This document shows, piece after piece, positions 1-9,700 of a stretch of 64,000 nucleotides of DNA. Origin of the DNA: Pseudomonas fragi (GTDB lineage: Bacteria > Pseudomonadota > Gammaproteobacteria > Pseudomonadales > Pseudomonadaceae); contig NZ_LT629783.1 of the NCBI RefSeq assembly GCF_900105835.1, forward strand, positions 992,001 through 1,056,000, written 5' to 3'. The position numbers and the translations under genes were made by a program. Under the pieces are notes generated by a model that saw only the letters and a list, made by a program, of their open reading frames with translations, made no database searches and was not told the DNA's origin. Each line of letters opens with the position of its first letter. Position 1 is the stretch's first letter.

Positions 1-320
1 GCTCGCCGGGTTACACACTGAGCATTGGGCCGAGCTGGGACATCACCGAAAAAACCAATCTGTCGGTACAGGTGCGTCATTACGACGGCTACTACTCCGA
101 CACGGCCAACAGCAAAAGCCTGACCATCGACTCCTACACCCTGACCGATGCACGCATGAGCCATCGTTTCAGCGAGGCCATCGAAGTGTATGGCTATGTG
201 AAAAACCTGTTCGATGACCGCTCCGCCATTTATATGCAGCAAAACCGTGGCATTGGCGGCCTGGAAGCGAGCATGACCACGCCGCGCATGTTCGGCATCG
301 GGGTCAAGGGCGCGTTCTGA
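1..320 (+). CDS. TonB-dependent outer-membrane receptor, C-terminal part
   Basis: Only the last 106 residues are present; the gene begins before the window. The reading frame is open from base 3 to the TGA at 318-320. The protein shows alternating polar and aromatic beta-strand patterns typical of the receptor barrel, a late YGYVKNLFDDR segment like the usual NLFD motif near the end of these receptors, and a terminal phenylalanine (GVKGAF), the usual outer-membrane barrel end signal. It would carry a ferric chelate across the outer membrane using TonB energy. The genes just downstream (monooxygenase, binding protein, two permeases) suggest it feeds that uptake system. The substrate cannot be told from this fragment. 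A hairpin with a T-run follows. Confidence 0.85.
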   Translation, partial: SPGYTLSIGPSWDITEKTNLSVQVRHYDGYYSDTANSKSLTIDSYTLTDARMSHRFSEAIEVYGYVKNLFDDRSAIYMQQNRGIGGLEASMTTPRMFGIGVKGAF

Positions 321-340
321 GCCTTTGCCTGCCCATGAAC

Positions 341-375
341 GGGCGGCCCCGTGGCGGGCTGCCCTGGTTTTTTTT
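341..375 (+). terminator. Rho-independent terminator after the TonB receptor
   Basis: GGGCGGCCC at 341-349 pairs with GGGCTGCCC at 356-364 (one G-U pair, 6-base loop) and is followed by TGG and eight T. It lies between the receptor and the monooxygenase, only 21 bases before the latter's start. It may therefore end most transcripts or attenuate read-through into the uptake genes. Confidence 0.7.
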
Positions 376-395
376 CAAGCTGGAAACCTGCATTT

Positions 396-1715
396 ATGAG
401 CACCCACAAACACCTGCATATCGGCCTGTCGCTGGCCCCTACCTGGTTGAGCGGCGATGGCTGGAGACGGGAAAACAGCAATATCGAAGAGATTTTCACC
501 GCAGACTACGCCATCGATCTGGCGGTGCGCGCCGAAGCCGCGCACCTGGATTTCGTGTTTCGCCCCGACGTCAGCTGCATGCCCATGCACATGCTCGACA
601 GCGGCTCAGGCTTTGCCAGCCTCGACCCCACAGTGCTGCTCGCTGCCGTGGCCCGGGAAACGTCGCATATCGGTCTGGTGTCCACGGTATCGACCACCTT
701 TTTTCCGCCTTATGTGGTGGCCCGCCAGTTGCAATCGCTTAATTGGGTGAGCCGTGGCCGCGCCGGCTGGAATATCGTGACCGCCCTGCAGGGCCACGAA
801 AACTTCGGCCTGGAGCAAATGCCCAGCGCCGAGGAACGCTATGAGCGCGCCGCCGAATTTACGTCGGTGGTGCAGCAACTGTGGGCCAGTTTCCCCAACG
901 CGGCATTGAAGATCGACCGCGCCAGCGGCCACTATGCTGACGCGTCCCAGGTGCATGCCATCGACCATGACGGCAAGCACCTCAAGGTCAAGGGGCCGCT
1001 CAACCTGCCCGCCTACCCCGGCCCGCGCATCCCACTGATCCAGGCGGGTGCATCGGCATCGGGGCGCGATTTTGCCGCCTCGGTGGCAGACCTGGTCTTC
1101 GCCCCGACGCCCGACAAGGAAGCCGCCCTGGAACTGCGTCGCGATCTCTCGCAGCGGGCCCTGCGCCACGGCCGCGACCCCGCCGGGATTCGGCTGCTGC
1201 CTGGCCTGAGCCTGTACCTGGCCGCCACCCGCGAAGAGGCCCGCGCCCTGTTTATGCAAACCCACGCGCGGCTGGACAAGCCGCGCAAACTGGCGTCGAT
1301 CAAGGACATGATCGGCCTCGACCTGACTGACTGGCCCCCAGGCCGCCCGGTGACCCGCACCGACCTGCCACCTGTGGCGCCCGATGCCGGCAGCCGCACC
1401 CACAACAGCCTGCTGCGCCGCCTGATCGAGCGTGAATCCCTGACCCTCGAGCAGTTGCTGCTGCGCCCCGAGGTGATCTCTGCAGCGCATTGGCAAGTGG
1501 TGGGCACAGTGGACGACGCCCTGGAGCAGATTATCGACTGGGCCCACAGCGGTGCGATTGACGGTTTCATTGCCGCCCCGGGCGGCTCGGTGGAGTCGGT
1601 GCATCTGTTTCTGCAACAGCTGATGCCGCGTCTGGTGCAGGCCGGGCTGTTCCGCCAGGGCTACAGCGGCGCGACCTTTGCCCATCACCTTAACGAGGGC
1701 CGCGAGCATGCTTAG
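396..1715 (+). CDS. FMN-dependent luciferase-like monooxygenase (NtaA/SnaA/DszA family)
   Basis: 439 residues, the usual size for the NtaA/SnaA/DszA branch of flavin-dependent monooxygenases, which use reduced FMN supplied by a separate reductase. Family marks include the N-terminal HLHIGLSLAPTW strand, VSTTFFPPYVVARQLQSLNW near residue 110, the GRAGWNIVTA segment at about 120-130, and PLIQAGASASGRDFAA near residue 215. Members oxidise aminopolycarboxylate chelators (NtaA, EmoA), sulfonates or dibenzothiophene sulfone. The gene sits between a TonB receptor and an iron-chelate ABC system and overlaps the binding-protein gene by 8 bases, so it may act on an imported chelate. That role is inference. 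The start at 396 is chosen because the upstream ATG at 351 lies inside the terminator stem. The ribosome site before 396 is weak. Confidence 0.85.
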   Translation: MSTHKHLHIGLSLAPTWLSGDGWRRENSNIEEIFTADYAIDLAVRAEAAHLDFVFRPDVSCMPMHMLDSGSGFASLDPTVLLAAVARETSHIGLVSTVSTTFFPPYVVARQLQSLNWVSRGRAGWNIVTALQGHENFGLEQMPSAEERYERAAEFTSVVQQLWASFPNAALKIDRASGHYADASQVHAIDHDGKHLKVKGPLNLPAYPGPRIPLIQAGASASGRDFAASVADLVFAPTPDKEAALELRRDLSQRALRHGRDPAGIRLLPGLSLYLAATREEARALFMQTHARLDKPRKLASIKDMIGLDLTDWPPGRPVTRTDLPPVAPDAGSRTHNSLLRRLIERESLTLEQLLLRPEVISAAHWQVVGTVDDALEQIIDWAHSGAIDGFIAAPGGSVESVHLFLQQLMPRLVQAGLFRQGYSGATFAHHLNEGREHA

Positions 1716-2595
1716 AACACTCGCCTTGCCCCTGGTCGCGTTGCTGTTGACGGGGCTGGCCCACGCCGCCGACAAACCGCAACGCATCGTCTCCACCACC
1801 CCCAGCGTGACCGGCATCTTGCTGGCAATAAATGCACCTGTGATTGCCACCGCCGCTGCCGCACCCAGCCGCCTGACAGATGCCAAGGGGTTTTTCCGGC
1901 AGTGGGCCGAAGTCGCCGACCAGCGCGCAGTGCAAGTGCTGTATCCCAACCTGCAGTTTGATCTTGAGGCCGTGATCGGCTGGGCCCCTGACCTGCTGGT
2001 GGTGTCGGCCACCGGTGCCGACAGCGTGCTGCAACATCAGGCCGAGCTTGAGGCCCAGGGCATCAATAGCGCCGTGGTCAACTATTCCAATCACAGCTGG
2101 CAGGAAATGGCAGTCGAACTGGGCAAGGTCACCGGGCTGGAGCAGCAGGCGCAGGCTGCAATCCAGCGCTTCGATGCCTACACCCTTAAAGTCGCCTCTG
2201 GCCTGACGCCGCCCCCGGGCACGGTCAGTGTGGTGGGCTACAACATTGCAGGCAGTTATTCGGTGGGGTTGCCCGCCAGCCCCCAGGCACGCTTGCTCAG
2301 CGCACTGGGGTTTACCGTAGCGGGCTTGCCTGACGCGCTCAAGGATCAGGTGCGGCGTAGCTCGGACGTGGGTTTTATATCCCGCGAGAACCTGTCCCGG
2401 GCCATTGCCGGTGACAGCGTTTTCCTGCTCGGCGGCAGTAATGCCGATGTGCAGGCGTTTCTCGCCGACCCGGTACTGGCCAATCTGCCTGCGGTGCGCA
2501 ACAAACAGGTGTACCCACTGGGGGTCAGTTCGTTTCGCATCGACTACTACTCGGGCAAGCAGATGATCGATACCGTCGCACGGAGTTTCCCCTGA
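1708..2595 (+). CDS. Periplasmic iron-chelate binding protein (FepB-like)
   Basis: 295 residues. A clear Sec signal peptide ends at about LTGLAHAA, and the mature protein opens with the PQRIVSTTPSVTGILLA segment typical of class III (cluster A-II) siderophore-binding proteins. A WAPDLLVV strand near residue 95 is the family's usual second landmark. It would capture the chelate in the periplasm and hand it to the permeases encoded next. ATG at 1708 is chosen because it begins the signal peptide; it overlaps the monooxygenase end by 8 bases, so the two are translationally coupled. Three bases separate it from the first permease gene. The FepB label is by similarity of layout; the ligand is unknown. 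Confidence 0.88.
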   Translation: MLRTLALPLVALLLTGLAHAADKPQRIVSTTPSVTGILLAINAPVIATAAAAPSRLTDAKGFFRQWAEVADQRAVQVLYPNLQFDLEAVIGWAPDLLVVSATGADSVLQHQAELEAQGINSAVVNYSNHSWQEMAVELGKVTGLEQQAQAAIQRFDAYTLKVASGLTPPPGTVSVVGYNIAGSYSVGLPASPQARLLSALGFTVAGLPDALKDQVRRSSDVGFISRENLSRAIAGDSVFLLGGSNADVQAFLADPVLANLPAVRNKQVYPLGVSSFRIDYYSGKQMIDTVARSFP

Positions 2596-2598
2596 GTC

Positions 2599-3642
2599 AT
2601 GGCCCTGTCTCTTCAGCGAACCGCGTTACGGTTCAAGCAGCCACACCGTAAACGCCTGCGCGGCCTGGTGGGCGGCCTGGCATTGCTGGTACTGATGGTG
2701 GGGCTGAGCCTGGCCCTCGGCTCACGCCCCCTGAGCCTGAACCAGGTCCTTGATGCGCTGGGTACCTATGATCGGCAAAACGACGTCCACCTGATCGTGC
2801 GCGAGCTGCGTATCCCGCGCACCCTGGTGGCGGTCCTGGCCGGGCTGGCGCTGGGGATGGCCGGAGCGATCATGCAGGCGGTCACGCGCAACCCGCTGGC
2901 CGAGCCGGGCCTGCTGGGTATCAATGCAGGTGCTGCACTGGCAATCATCATAGGGGCGGCCGCGTTCAATCTGGTCACGCCACTGGCCTATGTGGGGTTC
3001 GCCTTTATCGGCGCAGGGCTGGCAGGGGTCACCGTGTTTATCATCGGTCAGGCCCATGCCGGCACCTGCAACCCGGTGCGCCTGGTCCTGGCCGGAGCCG
3101 GGCTGTCGATCATGCTGGTATCGGCCACCGGCATTTTTATCCTCAATGCCCCTGCCGACGTCTTCGACCAGTTTCGCCATTGGGCCTCTGGCTCCCTAGA
3201 GCGCAGCGGCCCGCAAGCCGCCTGGGTGCTGTTAGCGGCCGTGATCCCGGGCGGTGCCATCGCCCTGGCGCTTGCCGGCAACCTCAATGTGCTGGCGTTG
3301 GGCAAGGACATGGGCCTGGCCTTGGGCGCCAGCCCGCGTTCAACCTGGCTGCTGGCGTGCCTGGCGGTGATGCTGCTGGCCGGCGCGGCCACCGCCGGCG
3401 CCGGCCCAATCGGTTTTGTCGGGCTGGTGGCACCGCATATCGCAAGGTTGCTGGTCGGCCCGGATCAGCGCTGGATCCTGCCCTATTCCGCCCTGTATGC
3501 CGCCATCCTGCTACTGGCAGCCGATGTGCTCGGGCGCGTGGTAGTGGCCCCGTCCGAAGTCGCGGCGGGGATCATCGCCCTGTTGCTGGGCGGCCCGTTC
3601 TTTATTGCCGTGGTACGCAAGTACCGATTGAGTCAACTATGA
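2599..3642 (+). CDS. Iron-chelate ABC transporter permease 1 (FecCD family, FepD-like)
   Basis: 347 residues with about nine or ten hydrophobic segments. FecCD hallmarks are visible: RELRIPRTLVAVLAGLALGM at about residues 69-88, QAVTRNPLAEPGLLGINAG just after it, and GPIGFVGLVAPHIARLLVG near residue 270, which is the loop that contacts the ATPase. It pairs with the next gene to form the inner-membrane channel. Its end overlaps the next start in an ATGA four-base overlap. The expected partner ATPase gene is absent downstream, where a convergent mgtC-like gene follows. It could lie upstream of base 1 or elsewhere, or be borrowed from another system. Confidence 0.93.
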   Translation: MALSLQRTALRFKQPHRKRLRGLVGGLALLVLMVGLSLALGSRPLSLNQVLDALGTYDRQNDVHLIVRELRIPRTLVAVLAGLALGMAGAIMQAVTRNPLAEPGLLGINAGAALAIIIGAAAFNLVTPLAYVGFAFIGAGLAGVTVFIIGQAHAGTCNPVRLVLAGAGLSIMLVSATGIFILNAPADVFDQFRHWASGSLERSGPQAAWVLLAAVIPGGAIALALAGNLNVLALGKDMGLALGASPRSTWLLACLAVMLLAGAATAGAGPIGFVGLVAPHIARLLVGPDQRWILPYSALYAAILLLAADVLGRVVVAPSEVAAGIIALLLGGPFFIAVVRKYRLSQL

Positions 3643-4676
3643 AAACTGCCCTGCCTGCGGTCATCCGCTTTGCTTCATGTTCACTGCTCTGGCGCCCGCG
3701 AGTGATGCTGATCGGCACGCTGTTGATGGTCCTGACCCTGTTGCTGGGGGTCATGCTGCTGGGCGTCGGCACGCTGGCGCTAAGCCCCGGCGAAGTGCTG
3801 GCCAGCCTGTTCGGAGCGGGTGACAACCCCACCGCCGAGCGGGTGATCTGGCGTGTCCGTTTACCCCGGGTACTGACAGCCGTCTGCGTCGGCGTGGCGT
3901 TGGGCATGGCGGGGTCGATCTTCCAGTCCATCTCGCGCAATGCCCTCGGCTCGCCGGACATCATCGGTTTCACCACCGGAGCGGCCAGCGGTGCGATTGT
4001 GCAGATCATCCTGTTCAATGCCGGGCCGCTGGGCACCTCACTGGCCGCAGTGCTCAGTGGCATATGCACCGCAGCCCTGGTCTTTGTGCTGTCGATGAAG
4101 GGTCGCACCAGCGGCGGCTACCGCCTGGTGCTGGTGGGCATCGGTGTTGGCGCGATGCTGACCGGGCTCAACACTATCCTGCTGGTGACCGGCGATCTCG
4201 ACCAGGCCATGACGGCGCAGCTGTGGCTGTCCGGCTCACTCAACACCCGCACCTGGGCCCATGTGCTGCCAGCGGCGCTGGGCCTGGTGCTGATCACCCC
4301 CGTTGCGGTCTACCAGGCCCGGCAACTGAACCTGCTGGAAATGGGCGACGACACCGCCAGCCAACTGGGCGTGAGTGTTGAACGTTCGCGCCTGCTCATG
4401 GTGATGGCGGCGGTAGGCCTCACGGCCATTGCCACGGCGGCGGCCGGCCCTATCAGCTTTATCGCCCTGGCAGCGCCGCAGCTGGCCCGCAGGCTGACCG
4501 GTTCGCCCGATATCCCGTTGCTGACAGGTGCGGTGATGGGGGCCTTGCTATTGCTGGTGGCCGACCTGGTCAGCCAGCGTTTCACCCAGCACCTCAACTT
4601 GCCGATCGGGTTGACTACCGGTTTGCTGGGCGGGCTTTACCTGCTGTGGTTGCTGGCCGGCAGTCGCAAGCTTTAA
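3639..4676 (+). CDS. Iron-chelate ABC transporter permease 2 (FecCD family, FepG-like)
   Basis: 345 residues from the ATG at 3639, which overlaps the previous stop by four bases. It shows the same FecCD marks as its partner: RLPRVLTAVCVGVALGMAG, QSISRNALGSPDIIGFTTGA and GPISFIALAAPQLARRL near residue 270. The open frame continues further upstream to 3180, but that part overlaps the first permease in another frame and is not coding. It is the last gene of the uptake operon. The next gene converges, and only a hairpin without a T-run separates them, so no ATPase gene closes the operon. Confidence 0.93.
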   Translation: MKTALPAVIRFASCSLLWRPRVMLIGTLLMVLTLLLGVMLLGVGTLALSPGEVLASLFGAGDNPTAERVIWRVRLPRVLTAVCVGVALGMAGSIFQSISRNALGSPDIIGFTTGAASGAIVQIILFNAGPLGTSLAAVLSGICTAALVFVLSMKGRTSGGYRLVLVGIGVGAMLTGLNTILLVTGDLDQAMTAQLWLSGSLNTRTWAHVLPAALGLVLITPVAVYQARQLNLLEMGDDTASQLGVSVERSRLLMVMAAVGLTAIATAAAGPISFIALAAPQLARRLTGSPDIPLLTGAVMGALLLLVADLVSQRFTQHLNLPIGLTTGLLGGLYLLWLLAGSRKL

Positions 4677-4707
4677 CGCTGGCGCAATCGCATGGCCCCT
4701 GCCTGCA

Positions 4708-4732
4708 GCCCCCCATTCAATCAATGGGGGGC
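4708..4732. other. Perfect hairpin between convergent genes
   Basis: GCCCCCCATT at 4708-4717 and AATGGGGGGC at 4723-4732 form a perfect 10-bp stem with a 5-base loop. It contains the stop codon of the MgtC-like gene. Neither side has a T-run, so it is not a classical terminator, though it could slow polymerase from either direction. Confidence 0.5.
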
Positions 4733-5395
4733 CGGTTCTTCCCTGACCTCTGGAATAGTCAAGATCCGCTTCAGCAACTCGGCGGTCTCCACCCGACTGG
4801 TTTTCTTGAATTCGACCGTGACGCTTTCAGTGCCCATCTGTGGCCCCTGCTCGACCAGCACCTCCTTGAGGCGCACGGCATCCACGCCCAAAAACGCCTC
4901 AAGACTCTTACGATTGAGCACACCCGTCGGCGCTACCAGCTTGATCACATGGACCTTTATATAATCGCGATAACGGTGCTCGATCGGCCCGATGGCGATC
5001 AGGATGGCCAGAATCAGCACGGTCGCAGCCACACCCAACACATACATGCCGCCGCCAATCGACATGCCGATGGCCGCCACCGCCCACAGGCTCGCCGCCG
5101 TGTTCAACCCCTTGATCACTTCACCGCGCATCATGATCGAGCCGGCCCCGAGAAAGCCGATGCCGGTGACAATCTGCGCAGCAATCCGCGAAGGGTCCAG
5201 TTGCGTGCCCGGCTGGGTCAGCGCCTGCTGAAAGCCGAAGGCCGACACCGTCATAAACAAGCATGCGCCAGTCGCCACCAGCATGTGCGTGCGCAAACCC
5301 GCCGTCCAGAATTGATGCTCGCGCTGCAAGCCAATCAGGCTGCCGAGCACCGCTGCCAGCAGCAAACGGCCAATCATTTCCCATTCTGAAATCAT
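4721..5395 (-). CDS. MgtC/SapB family inner-membrane protein
   Basis: 224 residues. The N-terminal half is strongly hydrophobic with the family pattern IGRLLLAAVLGSLIGLQRE (residues about 8-26), GLRTHMLVATGACLF and RIAAQIVTGIGFLGAGSIM. The C-terminal half is soluble and resembles the small regulatory domain of the MgtC group. Family members affect magnesium starvation survival and F-ATPase activity in some pathogens, but many environmental homologues have no known role. I start at 5395 rather than 5452 because GAGGGA precedes this ATG by six bases and the extra upstream residues are not membrane-like. It is apparently monocistronic. Confidence 0.88.
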   Translation of the reverse strand: MISEWEMIGRLLLAAVLGSLIGLQREHQFWTAGLRTHMLVATGACLFMTVSAFGFQQALTQPGTQLDPSRIAAQIVTGIGFLGAGSIMMRGEVIKGLNTAASLWAVAAIGMSIGGGMYVLGVAATVLILAILIAIGPIEHRYRDYIKVHVIKLVAPTGVLNRKSLEAFLGVDAVRLKEVLVEQGPQMGTESVTVEFKKTSRVETAELLKRILTIPEVREEPAPH

Positions 5396-5476
5396 GCCAA
5401 TCCCTCGAACCAGAGCATCTGCCTGCGCAGTAAGTGCCCACAGCATAGTCAAGGATCGGCACGGTGCCGGGCCGCG

Positions 5477-6460
5477 TTATTTAATCAGGCGCACTTCCTT
5501 GGACGGTCGATAGCCGAAATAGGCGCTGTAGCACTTGCTGAAATGGCTGGGCGAGACAAACCCGCAGGCCACCAGTACCTCCACTTGTGACAGCTCGGTG
5601 TGCTGCAGCAACCGGCGCGCTTCGGTGATGCGCAATTCCAGGTAATAGCGTTGCGGTGTGGTGCCCAGTTGTTCCTTGAACAGGCGCTCGAGCTGACGCC
5701 GGGAACGGCCGACATAGACCGCCAGTTGCTCAAGCTCCAGGGGGTCTTCGAGGTTGGCGTCCATCAGCTTGACCACTTCGCGCAAGGGCGCACTGACGCA
5801 GATATTTTCCGCCGGCTTGATCCGTCGGTAGCGCGACTCCTCAAATGCCAGAATATCCTCGATACCCTCCACCAGCGCCTTGTCATGCAGGCCCTTGATC
5901 CAGCCCAGAGCCATCTGGAAGGCTCCGGCAGGGCTGGAGGCAGTCAATCGGTCACGGTCGATGACATAGGGTTCGCTGGTGACCTGCGCCGCCCTGGCCA
6001 CTTCCGCCAGCGCCGGACGATGCTCGGGGTGGATCGCGCAACGATAACCGTCCAGTACCCCGGCGCTGGCGAGAAACCAGGCGCCGTTCCATAGCCCGCC
6101 CAACGTGATGCCCTCACGCGCAGCGGCCCTGAGCAGGTTGCTCAGCGCATCGCTGATCTTTAATTCGGTCCGGTAGCCGCCGCAGATCACCAGCAGGTCC
6201 AGTTCATGGATCATCGCCGAATCGATACAGGCATCGGGGCGGATCACCAGGCCCAGATCGCTGACCACCTCACTGTCGCTCAAGCCATAGGTGCGCGAAG
6301 AAAACAAACCGGCACGCAGCAGGTTGGCGGTGATGAGGGTGTCCAGTGCCTGGGTGAAGGCCGGCAGCGAAAAATGCTCCAGCAACACAAAACCGGTGCG
6401 CACCATGGGTCCTGGCTCTATGGCACTGTCTTTGAGGTAACGAAGGTTCTTGCCCTTCAT
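5477..6460 (-). CDS. GlxA-family AraC-type transcriptional regulator
   Basis: 327 residues in two parts. Residues about 18-200 form a DJ-1/PfpI (class I glutamine amidotransferase-like) domain, seen in VRTGFVLLEHFSLPAFTQA, DLLVICGGYRTEL and the LWNGAWFLASAGVLDGYR segment. In the last, the position of the amidotransferase-type cysteine is not a cysteine, as is usual for these sensors. Residues about 220-320 form the AraC helix-turn-helix pair: LEQLAVYVGRSRRQLERLF and VEVLVACGFVSPSHFSKCY. Relatives respond to metabolites such as carnitine, glycine betaine or arginine; the ligand here is unknown. The start is uncertain: ATG at 6460 is used, but ATG at 6406 has a better ribosome site (AGGA). It is not obviously linked to its neighbours. 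Confidence 0.85.
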   Translation of the reverse strand: MKGKNLRYLKDSAIEPGPMVRTGFVLLEHFSLPAFTQALDTLITANLLRAGLFSSRTYGLSDSEVVSDLGLVIRPDACIDSAMIHELDLLVICGGYRTELKISDALSNLLRAAAREGITLGGLWNGAWFLASAGVLDGYRCAIHPEHRPALAEVARAAQVTSEPYVIDRDRLTASSPAGAFQMALGWIKGLHDKALVEGIEDILAFEESRYRRIKPAENICVSAPLREVVKLMDANLEDPLELEQLAVYVGRSRRQLERLFKEQLGTTPQRYYLELRITEARRLLQHTELSQVEVLVACGFVSPSHFSKCYSAYFGYRPSKEVRLIK

Positions 6461-6592
6461 GCCGGTGCTGAATTGACGTCGTTCGGTCAAGATTCGATCC
6501 GTTTCTTGTGTATTTATAAGGCGCAATCCTAACCGGCGGCAGGCCAAAAATCTCCTGGCATGCCCGCGGCCCTTCTCCCTGCCAGATAGGCC

Positions 6593-6619
6593 GATACTCC
6601 CAGTCCGCCTGGGAGTATC
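6593..6619. promoter_or_regulatory. Perfect 11-bp inverted repeat upstream of the repeat-protein gene
   Basis: GATACTCCCAG at 6593-6603 and CTGGGAGTATC at 6609-6619 are exact inverted repeats separated by 5 bases, ending 98 bases before the start of the type I secreted repeat protein. There is no T-run on either side, so an operator for a dimeric regulator is more likely than a terminator. The protein that binds it is not known. Confidence 0.45.
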
Positions 6620-6717
6620 AGCCGATGCGCAAGCTGACGCGCAAATCCATAGTTGATTTCTGTCGCAATAAATTCCCAGCGGTCAGCCCTGTGACCGTAA
6701 TCCGCCAGGAGAGCACC

Positions 6718-9700
6718 ATGGCTATCATCTTGAACAGCAGCATCACGGTCGATGAAACGAGCGGTTTACAGAACGCCGCCACCTCCACCGATATCGAAGA
6801 TATCAACGATAACGACATAACTGTCGCGGCCATCAATGCTACCGACGATACCGGCGATCTGCCCTTCCCGTTCGAGTCCCGGCTGTTCGCCCTGCTGGGC
6901 GCCACCCCGGTCAAAAATGCGGCGCTGAGCGGTTATTCCGGCGCTGCCGGCAATACCGGTGCCGACCTGATCACCATTACCGGCACCTATGTAGACCTGG
7001 CCTTTACCGATGCCCAGGGCAAGGCGCTGGGCGATTCGGGCAACGCCAATGGCGGCTCGGACTGGAGCGGCCTGTATACCCTCGATGGCACGAAAATATT
7101 TCTCTACTCGGACACCAACAACAATATCGTGCTGGGCCGTGCCGGTAGTGAGGGTGCTACACCTGCCCCCGACGACGATCTGGCCAACCCGAACGGCACC
7201 ATCATCTTCGCCGCCTATCTCGAGCAGACAGCAACCGGGGCCAAGGTGTGGATGGTGCAGCAAGAACAGCTGATGCATCCGGATACCGCCAACCCCGACG
7301 ATGTGGTCGACATGACCAACCACCTCTGGGTGACAGCCAGCCAGGATCTGGCCTTTGATTTCGCCGGCTTGCCCTCCGGGCAAAACGGTTTTCTGATGTT
7401 CAAGGCAGGTGGCAGCACCACAGGCCTGATCGTTACCGGCATGGACCCGGACCAGGTACCCGCCAACCAGGCTGACACCGTCAACACCAGCCAGGGCGCA
7501 GGGCCGACCACCATCGGTACCAACAGCCAGGGGATCAAGGCTGGCGAAGGCATGATTTTCAGTTTTATCACCAACCCGGACGCGCGCTACACCGTGCCAG
7601 ACTTGACCCATGGTGAGGCGACCAACGAAAGCAATATCCTGTTTGGCGGGCTCTTCGCGGCAAGCGGTGCAACCATTATCATCGCCCAGGCCACGCCGCC
7701 AAAAACCTGCGCAGCCACCATCAGCGCCTTTACCACGGGCCTGGAAGTCGGCTCGGCCTACTATGACGGCCTGCTCGACGGCAATGGTCATGCGGTGAAC
7801 GGGGCCGACAATCTTGGTTATATCGCCAGCGTCACGGTAATTGGCGCCAACGGGGTGGCCATCGCAGGCCTGACCGGGGTCACGACCAATACCACGCTCG
7901 GCAGCATCAGTGTGACCTTCACTACCAGCAATGCAGGGCTTGACCGCACCGCAACGATTGTCGGCTTTGAAGCCAACTTCTCCCTGCAATACACCGTTGA
8001 TGGCACCCATAACCGCGTGGTGATTGAAAACAGCGGCACCGGCAACTCCACGTTCGATATCGGCGGCTTCCATCTGCCCAATGTGGTGGCAGTGCCTCAG
8101 GAAGTCGGCAGTCAACTGAACTTTGAAGACGACGGCCCTGCCGCCGCCGGGCTGCCGGTTACGGCACTGGTGGATGAAGACAGCCTGGCCGGTGGCATCG
8201 ACGGCGGTGTCGGCGACGCGGGCCTGCTGGTTCCTGCATCGGCCTCCGGCACTGTGGCCACTGTGTTCACCTCCGGTACCGATGCACCGGCGAGCTACTC
8301 CTTGTCCAATGACACCTCCGGCGTGCAAGTGTTTGACAGCGCCGCGACTGCAGTGGCGCTGGCCTCCAAGGGCGAGACGGTTAAATATGACGTGATCGGC
8401 AACACCCTGTGGGGCTATGTCGGCGCTGCTGCCGAATATGTCGCCGCCACTGACCGCGCCGTCTTCAAGCTGGAGCTGACCAATACCTCTGACGGCAGCT
8501 ATACCTTCACCCTTCTCGATCAACTCGACCACCCGGATACGGTGGGCGGCGACAACAGCGAAAACGAATTGCTGCTGCAGCTGGGTTCGGTGCTGAAGGT
8601 CACCGACAAGGACGGCGACTCGGTCACCGCTACGGCGCAGAAACTGGTGATCACGGTGGACGACGACACGCCCATCGCCACACTGAACCAGCTCACGGGG
8701 ACGGTAGATGAAGACGGTGTGCTCGAAGGTGCGGCTAACGCTGGCCCCGGCGATGGTATCGCCGGTGGTACCGGGGACGTGGCCGGGGAAATCGTGCTGG
8801 CCAGCGGCAATGTCAGCACCCTGTTCCAGTCTGGTGCGGACGAGGCCCTGAGCTACTCGCTGACCACCAACGGCCTCGCAGCACTGGGCCTGAAAAGCGC
8901 CGGAGTAACCGTCACCTATGCCGTGGCCTTTGATGCTGTCAGCAGCACCTGGCTGCTCACTGCCTCGGCAGGTGCGGGCAATACGGCGTTCACATTCAGC
9001 CTGCATGCAACCACGGGGGCTTATGCCTTTACCCTGGTGGATCAACTCGATCATGCCTCTGGCCTGAACGAAAACGATCTGAGCATTGCCCTTGGCACTG
9101 CGATCAATGCCACTGACTTTGACGGTGATACGGTAACGGCAGCCGCCAACGGCCTGGTGATCACGGTGAACGACGACACGCCAATCGCCACGATCAATCA
9201 ACTCACCGGCACCGTGGACGAAGACGGTGTGGTGGAAGGCGCGGCTAACGCTGGCACCGGCGATGGTATCGCTGGTGGTACAGGGGACGTGGCCGGGGAA
9301 ATCGTGCTGGCCAGCGGCAATGTCAGCACCCTGTTCCAGTCCGGTGCGGACGAGGCACTGAACTACTCGCTGACCACCACCGGCCTGACGGCACTGGGCC
9401 TGACGAGCGGCGGCGTAGCCGTCACTTACGCAGTCGGCTTTGACGCAGGCAGCAGCACCTGGCTGCTCACGGCCTCGGCCGGTGCAGGCAATACGGTGTT
9501 CACGTTCAGCCTGCACGCCGCAACCGGCGCTTATGCCTTCACTCTGGTGGACCAACTCGACCATGCCACTGGCCTGAACGAGAATGATCTGACCATCGCC
9601 CTCGGCACCACCATCAACGCCACCGACTTTGACGGCGACAGCGTCACAGCAGCGGCGAACGGCCTGGTGATCACGGTGGATGACGACACGCCAATCGCAT

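Noticed and set aside
606-2012. A 468-codon open frame on the minus strand
   Set aside because: It overlaps the monooxygenase and binding-protein genes, both well supported on the plus strand.
3180-3638. N-terminal extension of the second permease
   Set aside because: It is out of frame within the first permease gene; the ATGA overlap at 3639 gives a normal FecCD start.
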